In this document: piece after piece, positions 33,562-41,257 of the stretch
Layout: every line of letters starts with the position of its first letter
How positions within the stretch are numbered: the stretch's first letter is position 1
Source of the DNA: GCA-2697345 sp045565015
GTDB lineage: Bacteria > Pseudomonadota > Alphaproteobacteria > Rhodobacterales > Rhodobacteraceae
NCBI GenBank assembly: GCA_045565015.1
Contig: JBJLGD010000013.1
Coordinates: forward strand, 1-43,914
Reading direction: 5' to 3'
Length of the DNA stretch: 43,914 nucleotides
Position numbers and translations under genes: made by a program
The notes under the pieces: model-generated
The model's database searches: none
What the model saw: the letters and a program-made list of their open reading frames with translations, nothing else
What the model was told of the DNA's origin: nothing

Positions 33562-34674
33562 TTATATGATTGGAAATGTATCAATCCTGCCGTCTCTTAA
33601 CTCACCGTCCATACAATCTACAGTGATTTTATCACTGCAACTCCAATATTCTCTCTTAATCATAGCTATAGATACATTTGCTTTTTTCCTTGGTGAATAC
33701 ATAGCTGAAGTTATTTGACCTACACGTTTTCCATTTAAAGTTAACGGCCACGGAGACGAGCAAACTGGACATTTCGAGCCATCAAAAACAAACGCTTTTA
33801 GTTTTTGAGATACTCCGTCTGCGGCTATCTTCCGCAAAGCCTCTCTACCTACATAGTCAACCTCGTCGTTTAAGGAGCAATACTTTCCCAAACCCATCTC
33901 AAATGGATTATTTTCACGGGTTATTTCATTTCCGTAAGAAAACAGTCCACCCTCCACTCTTTCTATTATATTGGGCGATCCTGGTCTTATATTGTACTTT
34001 TGGCCTGCTTGCAAAATAAGATCCCATAAATCTGGACCTAAAACTTTACCTTCTAAATAGATCTCAAATCCTCCTTGACGGGAATAACCAGACCTAGCAA
34101 TAATTTGCTTTGTCTTTTTAAAGTCAATTTTATCAAACTTAAAAAATTTAATATTTCGAGTTTGTTCACCAAATAAATCTGAAATAAGATCCTCAGCTTT
34201 TGGCCCTTGTATAGAAACTGTCCAAATATCAGCCTCTGACACTACGACATCTAACTTTAAACCAATGGATAGCCCTATTGCGAAAAGTAACAAATCACTA
34301 TCTGCTATCGATAGCCAAAACTTTTCTTCCGAATGCTTTAAGAGTACTGGATCATTTATAAGACCTGCATTTTGGTCAATAATTGGTAAATATAAACAAT
34401 CACCTGCTTTACAGATTGATATATTCCTTGGGGTCATCAATTGAATTAACTTTGACGCATCCGGGCCGACCACCTCTATCACACGCTGAGTAGAAACATC
34501 CCACAATTGAACATCTTTTCTAAGATGCCAGTAGTCATCTTCGACACTATGCTTAAATGCTTTTGGTAAAAGCATATGATTGACAACAGAGAAACCGGAG
34601 ACACCAGCCTGCTCTACTTTGTTGGTATATGCTGTACGCCTAATTCTTCGTGAAAAATTTAATCCAATCGACAT
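33562..34674 (-). CDS. DmdA-like THF-dependent demethylase (GcvT family)
   Basis: A 370-residue GcvT-fold protein, nearly the length of Pelagibacter DmdA, which it resembles throughout: NHMLLPKAF, SVEDDYWHLRKDVQLWDV, LPIIDQNAGLINDPVLLK, FWLSIADSD, IQGPKAEDL, IARSGYSRQGGFEIY, GSPNIIERVEGGLFSYGNE and NPFEMGLGKYCSL. DmdA moves a methyl group from dimethylsulfoniopropionate to tetrahydrofolate. Where DmdA has Trp at about position 197 this protein has Tyr (GYSRQGG); the Glu204 and Tyr206 equivalents are kept. A related methylated substrate is therefore possible. The ATG overlaps the previous stop (TAATG), with GGAAG nine bases upstream. Confidence 0.85.
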   Translation of the reverse strand: MSIGLNFSRRIRRTAYTNKVEQAGVSGFSVVNHMLLPKAFKHSVEDDYWHLRKDVQLWDVSTQRVIEVVGPDASKLIQLMTPRNISICKAGDCLYLPIIDQNAGLINDPVLLKHSEEKFWLSIADSDLLLFAIGLSIGLKLDVVVSEADIWTVSIQGPKAEDLISDLFGEQTRNIKFFKFDKIDFKKTKQIIARSGYSRQGGFEIYLEGKVLGPDLWDLILQAGQKYNIRPGSPNIIERVEGGLFSYGNEITRENNPFEMGLGKYCSLNDEVDYVGREALRKIAADGVSQKLKAFVFDGSKCPVCSSPWPLTLNGKRVGQITSAMYSPRKKANVSIAMIKREYWSCSDKITVDCMDGELRDGRIDTFPII

Positions 34675-35015
34675 TATGATGACTTCCAAACCGTATATGA
34701 ATTAGGGGATAATATGACTGGAATATGATAACTTCCAAAAACATCATCAACCTTAAATCTTACAGTAATCTCATTGAGTATTTCTGAGTTGAAAATTTTT
34801 CTCTCTTTCCAATATTCAGAAACATTAAAAGTAAGCTGATAATTATCTCCAGCAATCAGATCCTTAGGATCAATATCAACAGACAATCTTCCGCCGCTAT
34901 CCATTCTACTCGAAAAAATACTCTTTTTCGAGATAACGTGTTCAAGTGTGACGGGTATCGCAGAGGCATGAGAGCCGTCAGCTCCGTTTAAGGTATGAGA
35001 AGTTAACTTTGCCAT
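34674..35015 (-). CDS. Transthyretin / 5-hydroxyisourate-hydrolase-like protein
   Basis: A 113-residue protein with the layout of HIUase. It begins LTSHTLNGADGS (His7, as in LTTHVLD), has SGGRLSVDI in the middle (Arg43), and ends SYHIPVILSPNSYTVWKSS (His97). The three catalytic-type residues His, Arg and His are kept, but the C-terminal tetrapeptide YRGS that marks true HIUases is WKSS. HIUase opens the ring of 5-hydroxyisourate in urate breakdown. No other urate gene is present, so a related ring hydrolysis is inferred. It overlaps both neighbours by one base (TAATG), so it was certainly built into this operon. Confidence 0.82.
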   Translation of the reverse strand: MAKLTSHTLNGADGSHASAIPVTLEHVISKKSIFSSRMDSGGRLSVDIDPKDLIAGDNYQLTFNVSEYWKERKIFNSEILNEITVRFKVDDVFGSYHIPVILSPNSYTVWKSS

Positions 35016-36733
35016 TATTCTATAGATGCCTTATCCCGTTTATCAGATGTTGCAGCAACTATTGGGCTAATTACACCTCGACACTTTACATTTATACAGG
35101 CTGTTTTTCCACTCTCCATGGCTCTTTTAACGGCCGGGATAATTTCTGATCTAGCTGTAACTAATTCTCCATATCCACCTAACCCTTCAAACATTGTATG
35201 GAACGGAATATCCCTAAAATCTGTTGCAAAGTGCCTTCCATTCTCAAAAAGCCTTTCTTGCTGCTGACTAATACAATCTAGCCCACCATTATTATCTATA
35301 ATAACGGTTATTGGTAAATTTTCTTGGAAAGCTGTTTCTACCGATAATCCTCCAGATAAAAACGCTCCATCCCCACTAATTAAAACAATATTTTTATCAG
35401 GATTAAGTGCCTTAGCAGATATAGCAAAGGACACGCCGACGCCCAAAAGACTATAATTACCAGGGTGCATTATTCCACCTAACTTTTTTCCACGCCATCC
35501 AGCCATATTTACACCAATTTCAGACCAAAAATGGGTGTTACCACCGTCGAATATCAACCAATCAGAATCTCCTAATGTGGATTGAACATCTAATGAAAGC
35601 TGTAAAGGATGAATTCTGGCATCTTTTTTGGCTTCTTCAACTAAATGGTCTTCCCAACTGGCGACCCATTTACCTCTACGAACTTTTTGAAGTTCAAACC
35701 ATTCGCTCCAAGCTAAATTTAAACTCAAAACATTTTCGAAAAAAGCTCCAGGATCTGATAACAAAGAGTAATCAGCTGCACGATTATATTCCAGTTCTTC
35801 ATGGCTCCCATTGATACAAACTAACTTCTGATGTTTAGGGAAAAATGGTGGATTTCCAAAGTTCATTTGGTTATCTAACCTACCACCAATCATTAAAACC
35901 AGATCAGCTTCTTGAATGGCCTGTTTCGATGGGTGATACTGATGAAAATCAGCTAAACCCATATAAGCATCACATTCCTCCCCTAACAGCTTTTGATGAT
36001 AAGGTACGTTGAAAATCGGTAACTTCAACTTCACACCAACTTCACGGAGTAATTTTTCGCTCTTTGACCACCAAACCCCATGGCCACCTATAATAATTGG
36101 TCGCTCTGAGTTTTGTAATAAGTCCATAACCTTTCTTATACTTTCAGGATTTGGCCAGGCCTTAGGAACGTCACCAGCCTTACGATCAAATGGTCGTTCT
36201 GATAATCCTGTTTCCTCATCAAAAGAGGAAAACATAATATCGACAGGTAAACTTATATGAACCGGCCCTGGATAGCCAGTCGTAGCCGCAGTCCATGCTC
36301 GGTCAACAAATTCACTAATTCTATCACCGTCGGTAATTTGGATTGAATACTTTACTAAAGGAGCAGCAATTGCGACATCATCGATTTCTTTAAATCCTCC
36401 TGATCCTTGACGTTTTAAGGTGGAAGAACCGGTAACAAATATTACTGGACTCCTTTCTCCGCCAGCCTCAAGCATGGCAGGTACGGCGTTTGCAAATCCC
36501 TCAGGTCCAACCAGACAAACTGTTGGTTTTCTTGTTATACGTGTGTGACCATCTGCGAGGTGGCCCGCAATCTGTTCATGCGGTGAATTTACAACCGGCA
36601 TATGACATTCCATAAAACCCTCAAGCGCTGGGTTGCAAAAACCTCCAGCTAATGTGAATACATGGTCAACCCCTTTTTCTTTTAAAGCTCTAGCTAAGAT
36701 TGCTCCACCGCGAAATGTAGTATCATTTTTCAA
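35015..36733 (-). CDS. ThDP-dependent enzyme, acetolactate-synthase/2-hydroxyacyl-CoA-lyase-like
   Basis: A 572-residue three-domain ThDP enzyme. Glu53 in SPHEQIAGHLADGHTR is the cofactor-activating glutamate. The central domain is VMDLLQNSERPIIIGGHG. The ThDP motif starts at residue 454 (SGDGAFLSGGLSVETAF) and closes with IDNNGG. There is no regulatory subunit next to it, so biosynthetic acetolactate synthase is unlikely. Benzoylformate-decarboxylase, oxalyl-CoA-decarboxylase and 2-hydroxyacyl-CoA-lyase types remain possible. The start codon is TTG at 36731-36733, supported by a strong GGGAGG eight bases upstream. First gene of the tightly coupled four-gene operon. Confidence 0.9.
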   Translation of the reverse strand: MKNDTTFRGGAILARALKEKGVDHVFTLAGGFCNPALEGFMECHMPVVNSPHEQIAGHLADGHTRITRKPTVCLVGPEGFANAVPAMLEAGGERSPVIFVTGSSTLKRQGSGGFKEIDDVAIAAPLVKYSIQITDGDRISEFVDRAWTAATTGYPGPVHISLPVDIMFSSFDEETGLSERPFDRKAGDVPKAWPNPESIRKVMDLLQNSERPIIIGGHGVWWSKSEKLLREVGVKLKLPIFNVPYHQKLLGEECDAYMGLADFHQYHPSKQAIQEADLVLMIGGRLDNQMNFGNPPFFPKHQKLVCINGSHEELEYNRAADYSLLSDPGAFFENVLSLNLAWSEWFELQKVRRGKWVASWEDHLVEEAKKDARIHPLQLSLDVQSTLGDSDWLIFDGGNTHFWSEIGVNMAGWRGKKLGGIMHPGNYSLLGVGVSFAISAKALNPDKNIVLISGDGAFLSGGLSVETAFQENLPITVIIDNNGGLDCISQQQERLFENGRHFATDFRDIPFHTMFEGLGGYGELVTARSEIIPAVKRAMESGKTACINVKCRGVISPIVAATSDKRDKASIE

Positions 36734-36910
36734 AAGATTAGCCTCCCATTCACCAATAATGATTTTATACCTTTATCTCATCAATCTTTAAACTAATATT
36801 TATCCGGTATACCTTCATCTTCTACCCATATTTTTACAACAGAAAAATTGAATAAACATAAGTTAAAAAAATATTATGCATACCAGAATATTAAAACAAT
36901 AAGAACGAAT

Positions 36911-38071
36911 TTATATTGGATCTACTAAACAATTCTTATCAATCTCAGTAATTGAGGTTAACCCTAATTGGGCCATTACTACACTCAATTCATCAGAAAT
37001 AGACCCTAGAAAAGAATTCAACCCACCTTCTCCTCCAGCAGCTAAAGAATATAAAATTGGTCGACCTAACATTACAAAATTGGCGCCCAGGGCAAGTGCT
37101 TTAACAATATCATCACCAGTTCTTACCCCACTATCAAAAATCAGTGGAAATTCCTTACCTACTGCAGTTCTTATAAGAGGTAGCCTGTGAAGAGCTGCTG
37201 GAGCACTGTCCAGTTGGCGCCCGCCATGATTTGAAACCCAAATAGCGTCACATCCTATTTTTTTTACTCTTAACGCATCATCTGAATGTGTTATACCTTT
37301 TATGACTAAAGATCCTTTCCAAATATCCCGCAATTTTGATAAAAAGTCCCAGTCAGCAGCAGATCTATCGGCATCTCTTTTGAATTCCTTCTTTCCATTA
37401 TTTACAAAATTTTCAGGAAAGGGCACTCCATGCAATAACATTGGTATTGACCATCGAGGATGGCATGCAAAATCAATAAACTGAGCTGGACCAATCTTAA
37501 AAGGCATTGCAAACCCATTTTGAAGGTCTCGAATACGCTTCGAAACTTGGGGAACATCTACTGTAAGAACCAACTTCTCATATCCAGCTGCCCTTGCCCT
37601 TTCAATGATAGGAAGAGTTTCCTCTAAAGTCGAAGCACTATATAACTGAAACCATGAATGTTCACCCGCCTTATTTCGCATATTTTCCAGTGATGTTGAC
37701 GCTGCTGTCGAAACAACAACTGGAATATTCTTTTCAATTGCGATTTTTGCCATAAAAGAATCTGCATTAGGACAGCTTAATCCACTCATACCCATTGGTG
37801 AAAATCCGAAAGGAAAGCTAAATTTTTCTCCTAATATTGTAGCATTGAGTTTCCTAACTGATACATTTTTTAGGACTCTTGGCTGTAGGTTCACTGATTC
37901 AAACGCCATAGAATTTCTTTTAGGTGTACTCTCCGTTCCTGTTGCTCCGTCCATAAAATCAAATATAATTCTTGGGATACGTTTCTTAGCAATCAATCTT
38001 GCCTGTTCGGCACTGTATATAACTCTTGGCTTCAAAGGATTTAATAAAGTTGAATATAAGTGATCAAACAT
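36911..38071 (-). CDS. FMN-dependent alpha-hydroxy-acid oxidase/dehydrogenase
   Basis: A 386-residue member of the LldD/glycolate-oxidase/mandelate-dehydrogenase family. FMN and substrate residues are visible: FGFSPMGMSGLSCPNAD, WFQLY, TVDVPQVSKRIRDLQNGF, Lys258 in VIKGI, the catalytic His282 in VSNHGGRQLDSAPA, FDSGVRTGDDIVKALALGA and LGRPILYSLAAGGEGG. It oxidises an L-2-hydroxy acid to the 2-keto acid. The 177-base gap to the ThDP gene means co-transcription is possible but not shown. A 2-keto acid product could feed that ThDP enzyme. It is divergent from the ureohydrolase operon. Confidence 0.93.
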   Translation of the reverse strand: MFDHLYSTLLNPLKPRVIYSAEQARLIAKKRIPRIIFDFMDGATGTESTPKRNSMAFESVNLQPRVLKNVSVRKLNATILGEKFSFPFGFSPMGMSGLSCPNADSFMAKIAIEKNIPVVVSTAASTSLENMRNKAGEHSWFQLYSASTLEETLPIIERARAAGYEKLVLTVDVPQVSKRIRDLQNGFAMPFKIGPAQFIDFACHPRWSIPMLLHGVPFPENFVNNGKKEFKRDADRSAADWDFLSKLRDIWKGSLVIKGITHSDDALRVKKIGCDAIWVSNHGGRQLDSAPAALHRLPLIRTAVGKEFPLIFDSGVRTGDDIVKALALGANFVMLGRPILYSLAAGGEGGLNSFLGSISDELSVVMAQLGLTSITEIDKNCLVDPI

Positions 38072-38213
38072 ATCTCTTTAAATTCCTTAATAGGAAAGCC
38101 TAAATTTATAAAAATCAATGTATAAACATATTTGTTTGATATTTGAAGAGAAATAATAAATGTTGGTCTAACACATTGTTAAAACTTAATTAACCTACCG
38201 CGGAGTATTCCTT

Positions 38214-39167
38214 ATGAATAAAAAAATTAATAATCAGCCCGTAGGAGGTAATATTAGACCAAGGTTCTCAGGCTCAGGGACGTTTATGAGATTACCTGAA
38301 ACAAAAATATTGACAGAATTAGACGTCGCGATTTTAGGAATTCCCCTTGATATTGGAACAAGTTGGAGGTCAGGAACACGGTTTGGCCCGCAACAAATTA
38401 GAGCAGAAAGTAATATGCTTAGGCCTTATAACATGTGGACAAAAGTTAACCCTTTTGATAATTTGAATTGCGGAGATATTGGAGATATTCCCGTAAATCC
38501 GTTTGACTTAAAAGACTCTGTCCTGCGTATTACAAAGTTCTATGAAAATCTTCTGAGCTCGCCTCTAATACCAGTTGCGATGGGCGGTGATCATACGTTA
38601 ACCTTACCAGTATTAAGAGCATTAAAAAAAAAATATGGTAAAGTTGGGCTTATTCATATCGACGCTCACGCTGACATAAATGATGAGATGTTTGGTGAAA
38701 AAATTGCTCACGGGACGCCCTTCAGAAGAGCCTATGAGGAGTCATTAATCGACCCTAACAGTGTTTTTCAAATTGGGCTTCGAGGGACTGGATATTCAGC
38801 TTTTGACTTTGAAGAAGCCCGCGGTTGGGGTTTTAATATTATTCAAGCCGAAGAAATTTGGCACAAATCTTTGTTACCATTAGGTGAACTAATTAATTCT
38901 CGTTTAAAAGGTATACCGGTTTACTTAAGCTTTGATATCGACAGTCTTGACCCAGCTTATGCCCCCGGAACGGGCACACCGGAAATAGGCGGGCTAACCA
39001 CGCCTCAGGCCATAGAGCTTATAAGGAGTTTTCAAGGGTTGAATATTGTAGGATGTGACCTCGTAGAGGTCTCTCCTCCTTATGATACTTCAGGCAATAC
39101 CGCACTAACCGCTGCAAACTTAATATTTGAAATGCTGTGTATACTACCTAGTTCAAGCGAAGCATAG
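38214..39167 (+). CDS. Ureohydrolase, guanidinobutyrase-like (arginase family)
   Basis: A 317-residue manganese ureohydrolase. The metal ligands are in MGGDHTLTLP, HIDAHADIND and SFDIDSLDPAYAPGTGTPE. The start PVGGNIRPRFSGSGTFMRLPE and RAESNMLRPYNM closely follow Pseudomonas GbuA (4-guanidinobutyrase), more than E. coli SpeB agmatinase, as do IAHGTPFRRA and QAEEIWHKSL. The likely reaction is 4-guanidinobutyrate to 4-aminobutyrate plus urea, or a near variant (3-guanidinopropionate, agmatine). It heads a three-gene plus-strand operon; GCGGAG precedes the ATG. Confidence 0.9.
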   Translation: MNKKINNQPVGGNIRPRFSGSGTFMRLPETKILTELDVAILGIPLDIGTSWRSGTRFGPQQIRAESNMLRPYNMWTKVNPFDNLNCGDIGDIPVNPFDLKDSVLRITKFYENLLSSPLIPVAMGGDHTLTLPVLRALKKKYGKVGLIHIDAHADINDEMFGEKIAHGTPFRRAYEESLIDPNSVFQIGLRGTGYSAFDFEEARGWGFNIIQAEEIWHKSLLPLGELINSRLKGIPVYLSFDIDSLDPAYAPGTGTPEIGGLTTPQAIELIRSFQGLNIVGCDLVEVSPPYDTSGNTALTAANLIFEMLCILPSSSEA

Positions 39168-39205
39168 TTACAGATACGAAATTTTTTCAGAAGGAAGAAA
39201 CTAAT

Positions 39206-40168
39206 ATGCAAAAAAATCCATTCCAGGATACATCAATCGCTACCGAAGACTATGAACTACTACAAAGGCTGCGTGATGAGTTATCAAAAAAACCAGATAT
39301 TTCTGAGGTCCCAATCGATTTAGCCAGAGCTGCAAGAGATAATAATGGGGGAAACTTCCCAACATATCCTATTAACCCTGCCGCTAAAGATATAAAATTT
39401 AAATCAAATAATGGAGGTCCTGGAGTTATCCGAGTTACATATCCAAAGTCGAAACCAGTGGGTATTTATATCCATATACACGGCGGAGGTTGGACATTTG
39501 GAAAGCCCTGGCATCAAGATTGGAGAATGAAAAGGTTTGCAGAGGATGTTGGGTGCATAACCGCGTCCATAAAGTATCGATTAACTCCAGAGAACCCTTG
39601 GCCAAATAATCTAGATGACTGTGAGGAAGCAACAACTTGGATTATGGATAATGCTAACGAGAACTTTGGGATAGAAAATTTTATTATTGGAGGTGATAGC
39701 GCAGGAGCACATTTAAGTGCATCAACTCTTCTTCGGTTAAAAAATAATTATCATATCAATAATTTTGTTGGCGCCCTTTTTACCTACGGTGTCTTTGATT
39801 TAAATCTAACACCTTCAGCAAGAAATTGGGGCCTTGAGAAATTAATATTATCAACACCTGCAATGGAATATTTTATTGAAAACTTAAAATTGGAGAACTT
39901 ATCGAGAACAGACCCATATTTGTCGCCATTATATGGAGACCTGCGTGGTTTACCGAACGCGTTCTTTCAATGTGGGACGTACGATCCATTAGTTGACGAT
40001 ACAAGTTTTATGGCTTCTCGTTGGCAAGCTGCAGGAAATGAAAGTTTAACAACTTGGTATCCTGGAGGGATTCACGGTTTTGACCTTTTCGATAGTAAGC
40101 TGGCAAAGAAAGCAATAGAAGACTCTATAATATTTTTAAAACAACGATTTACAGCAAATGACGGGTGA
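39206..40168 (+). CDS. Alpha/beta hydrolase, HSL-like esterase
   Basis: A 320-residue cytoplasmic esterase. The oxyanion motif is HIHGGGWTFGKPWHQD, the nucleophile elbow IGGDSAGAHLS, the acid residue is in CGTYDPLVDD and the base in GGIHGFDLF. It is of the same broad family as the esterase at 22583-23491 but diverged, not a recent copy. It lies 38 bases after the ureohydrolase and 6 before the proline-racemase-like gene, with AGGAAGAAA upstream. Its place between these suggests hydrolysis of an ester or lactone intermediate of the same pathway. No substrate can be named. Confidence 0.9.
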   Translation: MQKNPFQDTSIATEDYELLQRLRDELSKKPDISEVPIDLARAARDNNGGNFPTYPINPAAKDIKFKSNNGGPGVIRVTYPKSKPVGIYIHIHGGGWTFGKPWHQDWRMKRFAEDVGCITASIKYRLTPENPWPNNLDDCEEATTWIMDNANENFGIENFIIGGDSAGAHLSASTLLRLKNNYHINNFVGALFTYGVFDLNLTPSARNWGLEKLILSTPAMEYFIENLKLENLSRTDPYLSPLYGDLRGLPNAFFQCGTYDPLVDDTSFMASRWQAAGNESLTTWYPGGIHGFDLFDSKLAKKAIEDSIIFLKQRFTANDG

Positions 40169-40174
40169 TTTCAA

Positions 40175-41209
40175 ATGGAAGCTCTGAATTCAATTCATGT
40201 AGTTTCCTGTCATGCCGAAGGGGAAGTTGGTGATGTCATAATCAGCGGTGTTGCCCCTCCACCAGGTGAGACCATATGGGATCAAAGAACTTGGATACAC
40301 GATGATAAAACATTAAGAAATTTTATTTTAAATGAACCAAGGGGAGGAGTTTTTAGGCATGTTAATCTCCTAGTCCCACCTAAAAATCCAAAAGCTGATA
40401 TAGGTTGGATAATAATGGAACCATCCCACACTCCTCCAATGTCTGGCTCTAATAGTATCTGTGTTTCAACAGTATTGTTGGAGACAGGAATAATAAAAAT
40501 GGTAGAACCGATTACAACTATAACCCTTGAGGCTCCTGGAGGATTAGTAAAGGTAACAGCACACTGTAAAGACAAAAAAGTAATATCTGTTACTATACAG
40601 AACTTAGATTCGTTTGTTTACAAAAAAGATGTCAAACTTTGTCTCCCTAGTTTAGGTGAATTTATAGTTGACGTAGCCTATGGTGGAGATAGTTTCGTTA
40701 TAGTTAACGCAGAAGATTTTGGCTTCAAAATAATAGGGTCTGAAGCAAAAAAACTGGCTGAACTTGGAATGGAAATTAAAAAAGAAGCTAATAAACAGCT
40801 TGGCTTTAATCACCCAACAAACAAGGATTGGAAACATATTTCATTTTGTCTATTTGCTGGCAATTTAATTAAAGATGGAACGAACTTATTTGCGAAGTCA
40901 GCCGTTGCTATTGATCCTGGAAAAATCGATCGATCGCCGACTGGAACAGCAGTCTCAGCGAGAATGGCATTACTTCATGAACAGCAACAAATGAAAATTG
41001 GCGATATCTTAAAATGTGAATCAATCATAGGGTCGTCGTTTACTGGTAAAATTATAAAGGAAACAAAAATAGGTTCTCTTAATTCAATAACCCCTGAGAT
41101 CACAGGACGTGCTTGGATCACTGGTAAGCATGAATATATGTTAGATCCCACTGATCCATGGCCAACCGGTTACCGTTTATCCGACACTTGGCCCAAAGAG
41201 AAAGAATAG
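40175..41209 (+). CDS. Proline racemase family protein with Ser/Thr in place of both catalytic Cys
   Basis: A 344-residue member of the proline racemase / hydroxyproline epimerase fold: HVVSCHAEGEVGDVIISG at the start, EPRGGVFRHVNLLVPP, LEAPGGLV, and DRSPTGTAVSARMALLHEQQQ. The first catalytic position, usually Cys in MCGHG, is Ser90 in PPMSGSNSIC. The second, usually Cys in SPCGTG, is Thr256 in SPTGTA. Racemase activity needs two thiols, so this is probably a dehydratase or an enzyme of another type; Cys/Thr relatives dehydrate trans-3-hydroxyproline. It follows the esterase by 6 bases and is the last gene of the operon. Confidence 0.88.
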   Translation: MEALNSIHVVSCHAEGEVGDVIISGVAPPPGETIWDQRTWIHDDKTLRNFILNEPRGGVFRHVNLLVPPKNPKADIGWIIMEPSHTPPMSGSNSICVSTVLLETGIIKMVEPITTITLEAPGGLVKVTAHCKDKKVISVTIQNLDSFVYKKDVKLCLPSLGEFIVDVAYGGDSFVIVNAEDFGFKIIGSEAKKLAELGMEIKKEANKQLGFNHPTNKDWKHISFCLFAGNLIKDGTNLFAKSAVAIDPGKIDRSPTGTAVSARMALLHEQQQMKIGDILKCESIIGSSFTGKIIKETKIGSLNSITPEITGRAWITGKHEYMLDPTDPWPTGYRLSDTWPKEKE

Positions 41210-41235
41210 TGCCCGCAAGAGAGCTCACGGGCACT
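41208..41235. terminator. Convergent terminator between the proline-racemase-like gene and livK
   Basis: AGTGCCCG and CGGGCACT form a perfect 8-bp stem with a 12-base loop. It starts at the stop codon of the plus-strand gene and lies 23 bases beyond the livK stop. T-rich tails are found on both sides (ATGTTTATTTTC on plus, ATTCTTTCTCTTT on minus), which fits a bidirectional terminator. Confidence 0.72.
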
Positions 41236-41257
41236 AATGTTTATTTTCTAGTAATAT

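Noticed and set aside
35015..36733. ThDP enzyme as sulfoacetaldehyde acetyltransferase completing a pathway with the ComDE-like pair
   Set aside because: It lies about 21 kb away in a different operon and its sequence looks like the acetolactate-synthase/2-hydroxyacyl-CoA-lyase group, with no specific Xsc feature I can point to.
38163..38180. GntR-like half sites (GGTCTAACA) before the ureohydrolase gene
   Set aside because: The arms do not pair as an inverted repeat, unlike the perfect palindrome at 21055-21071.
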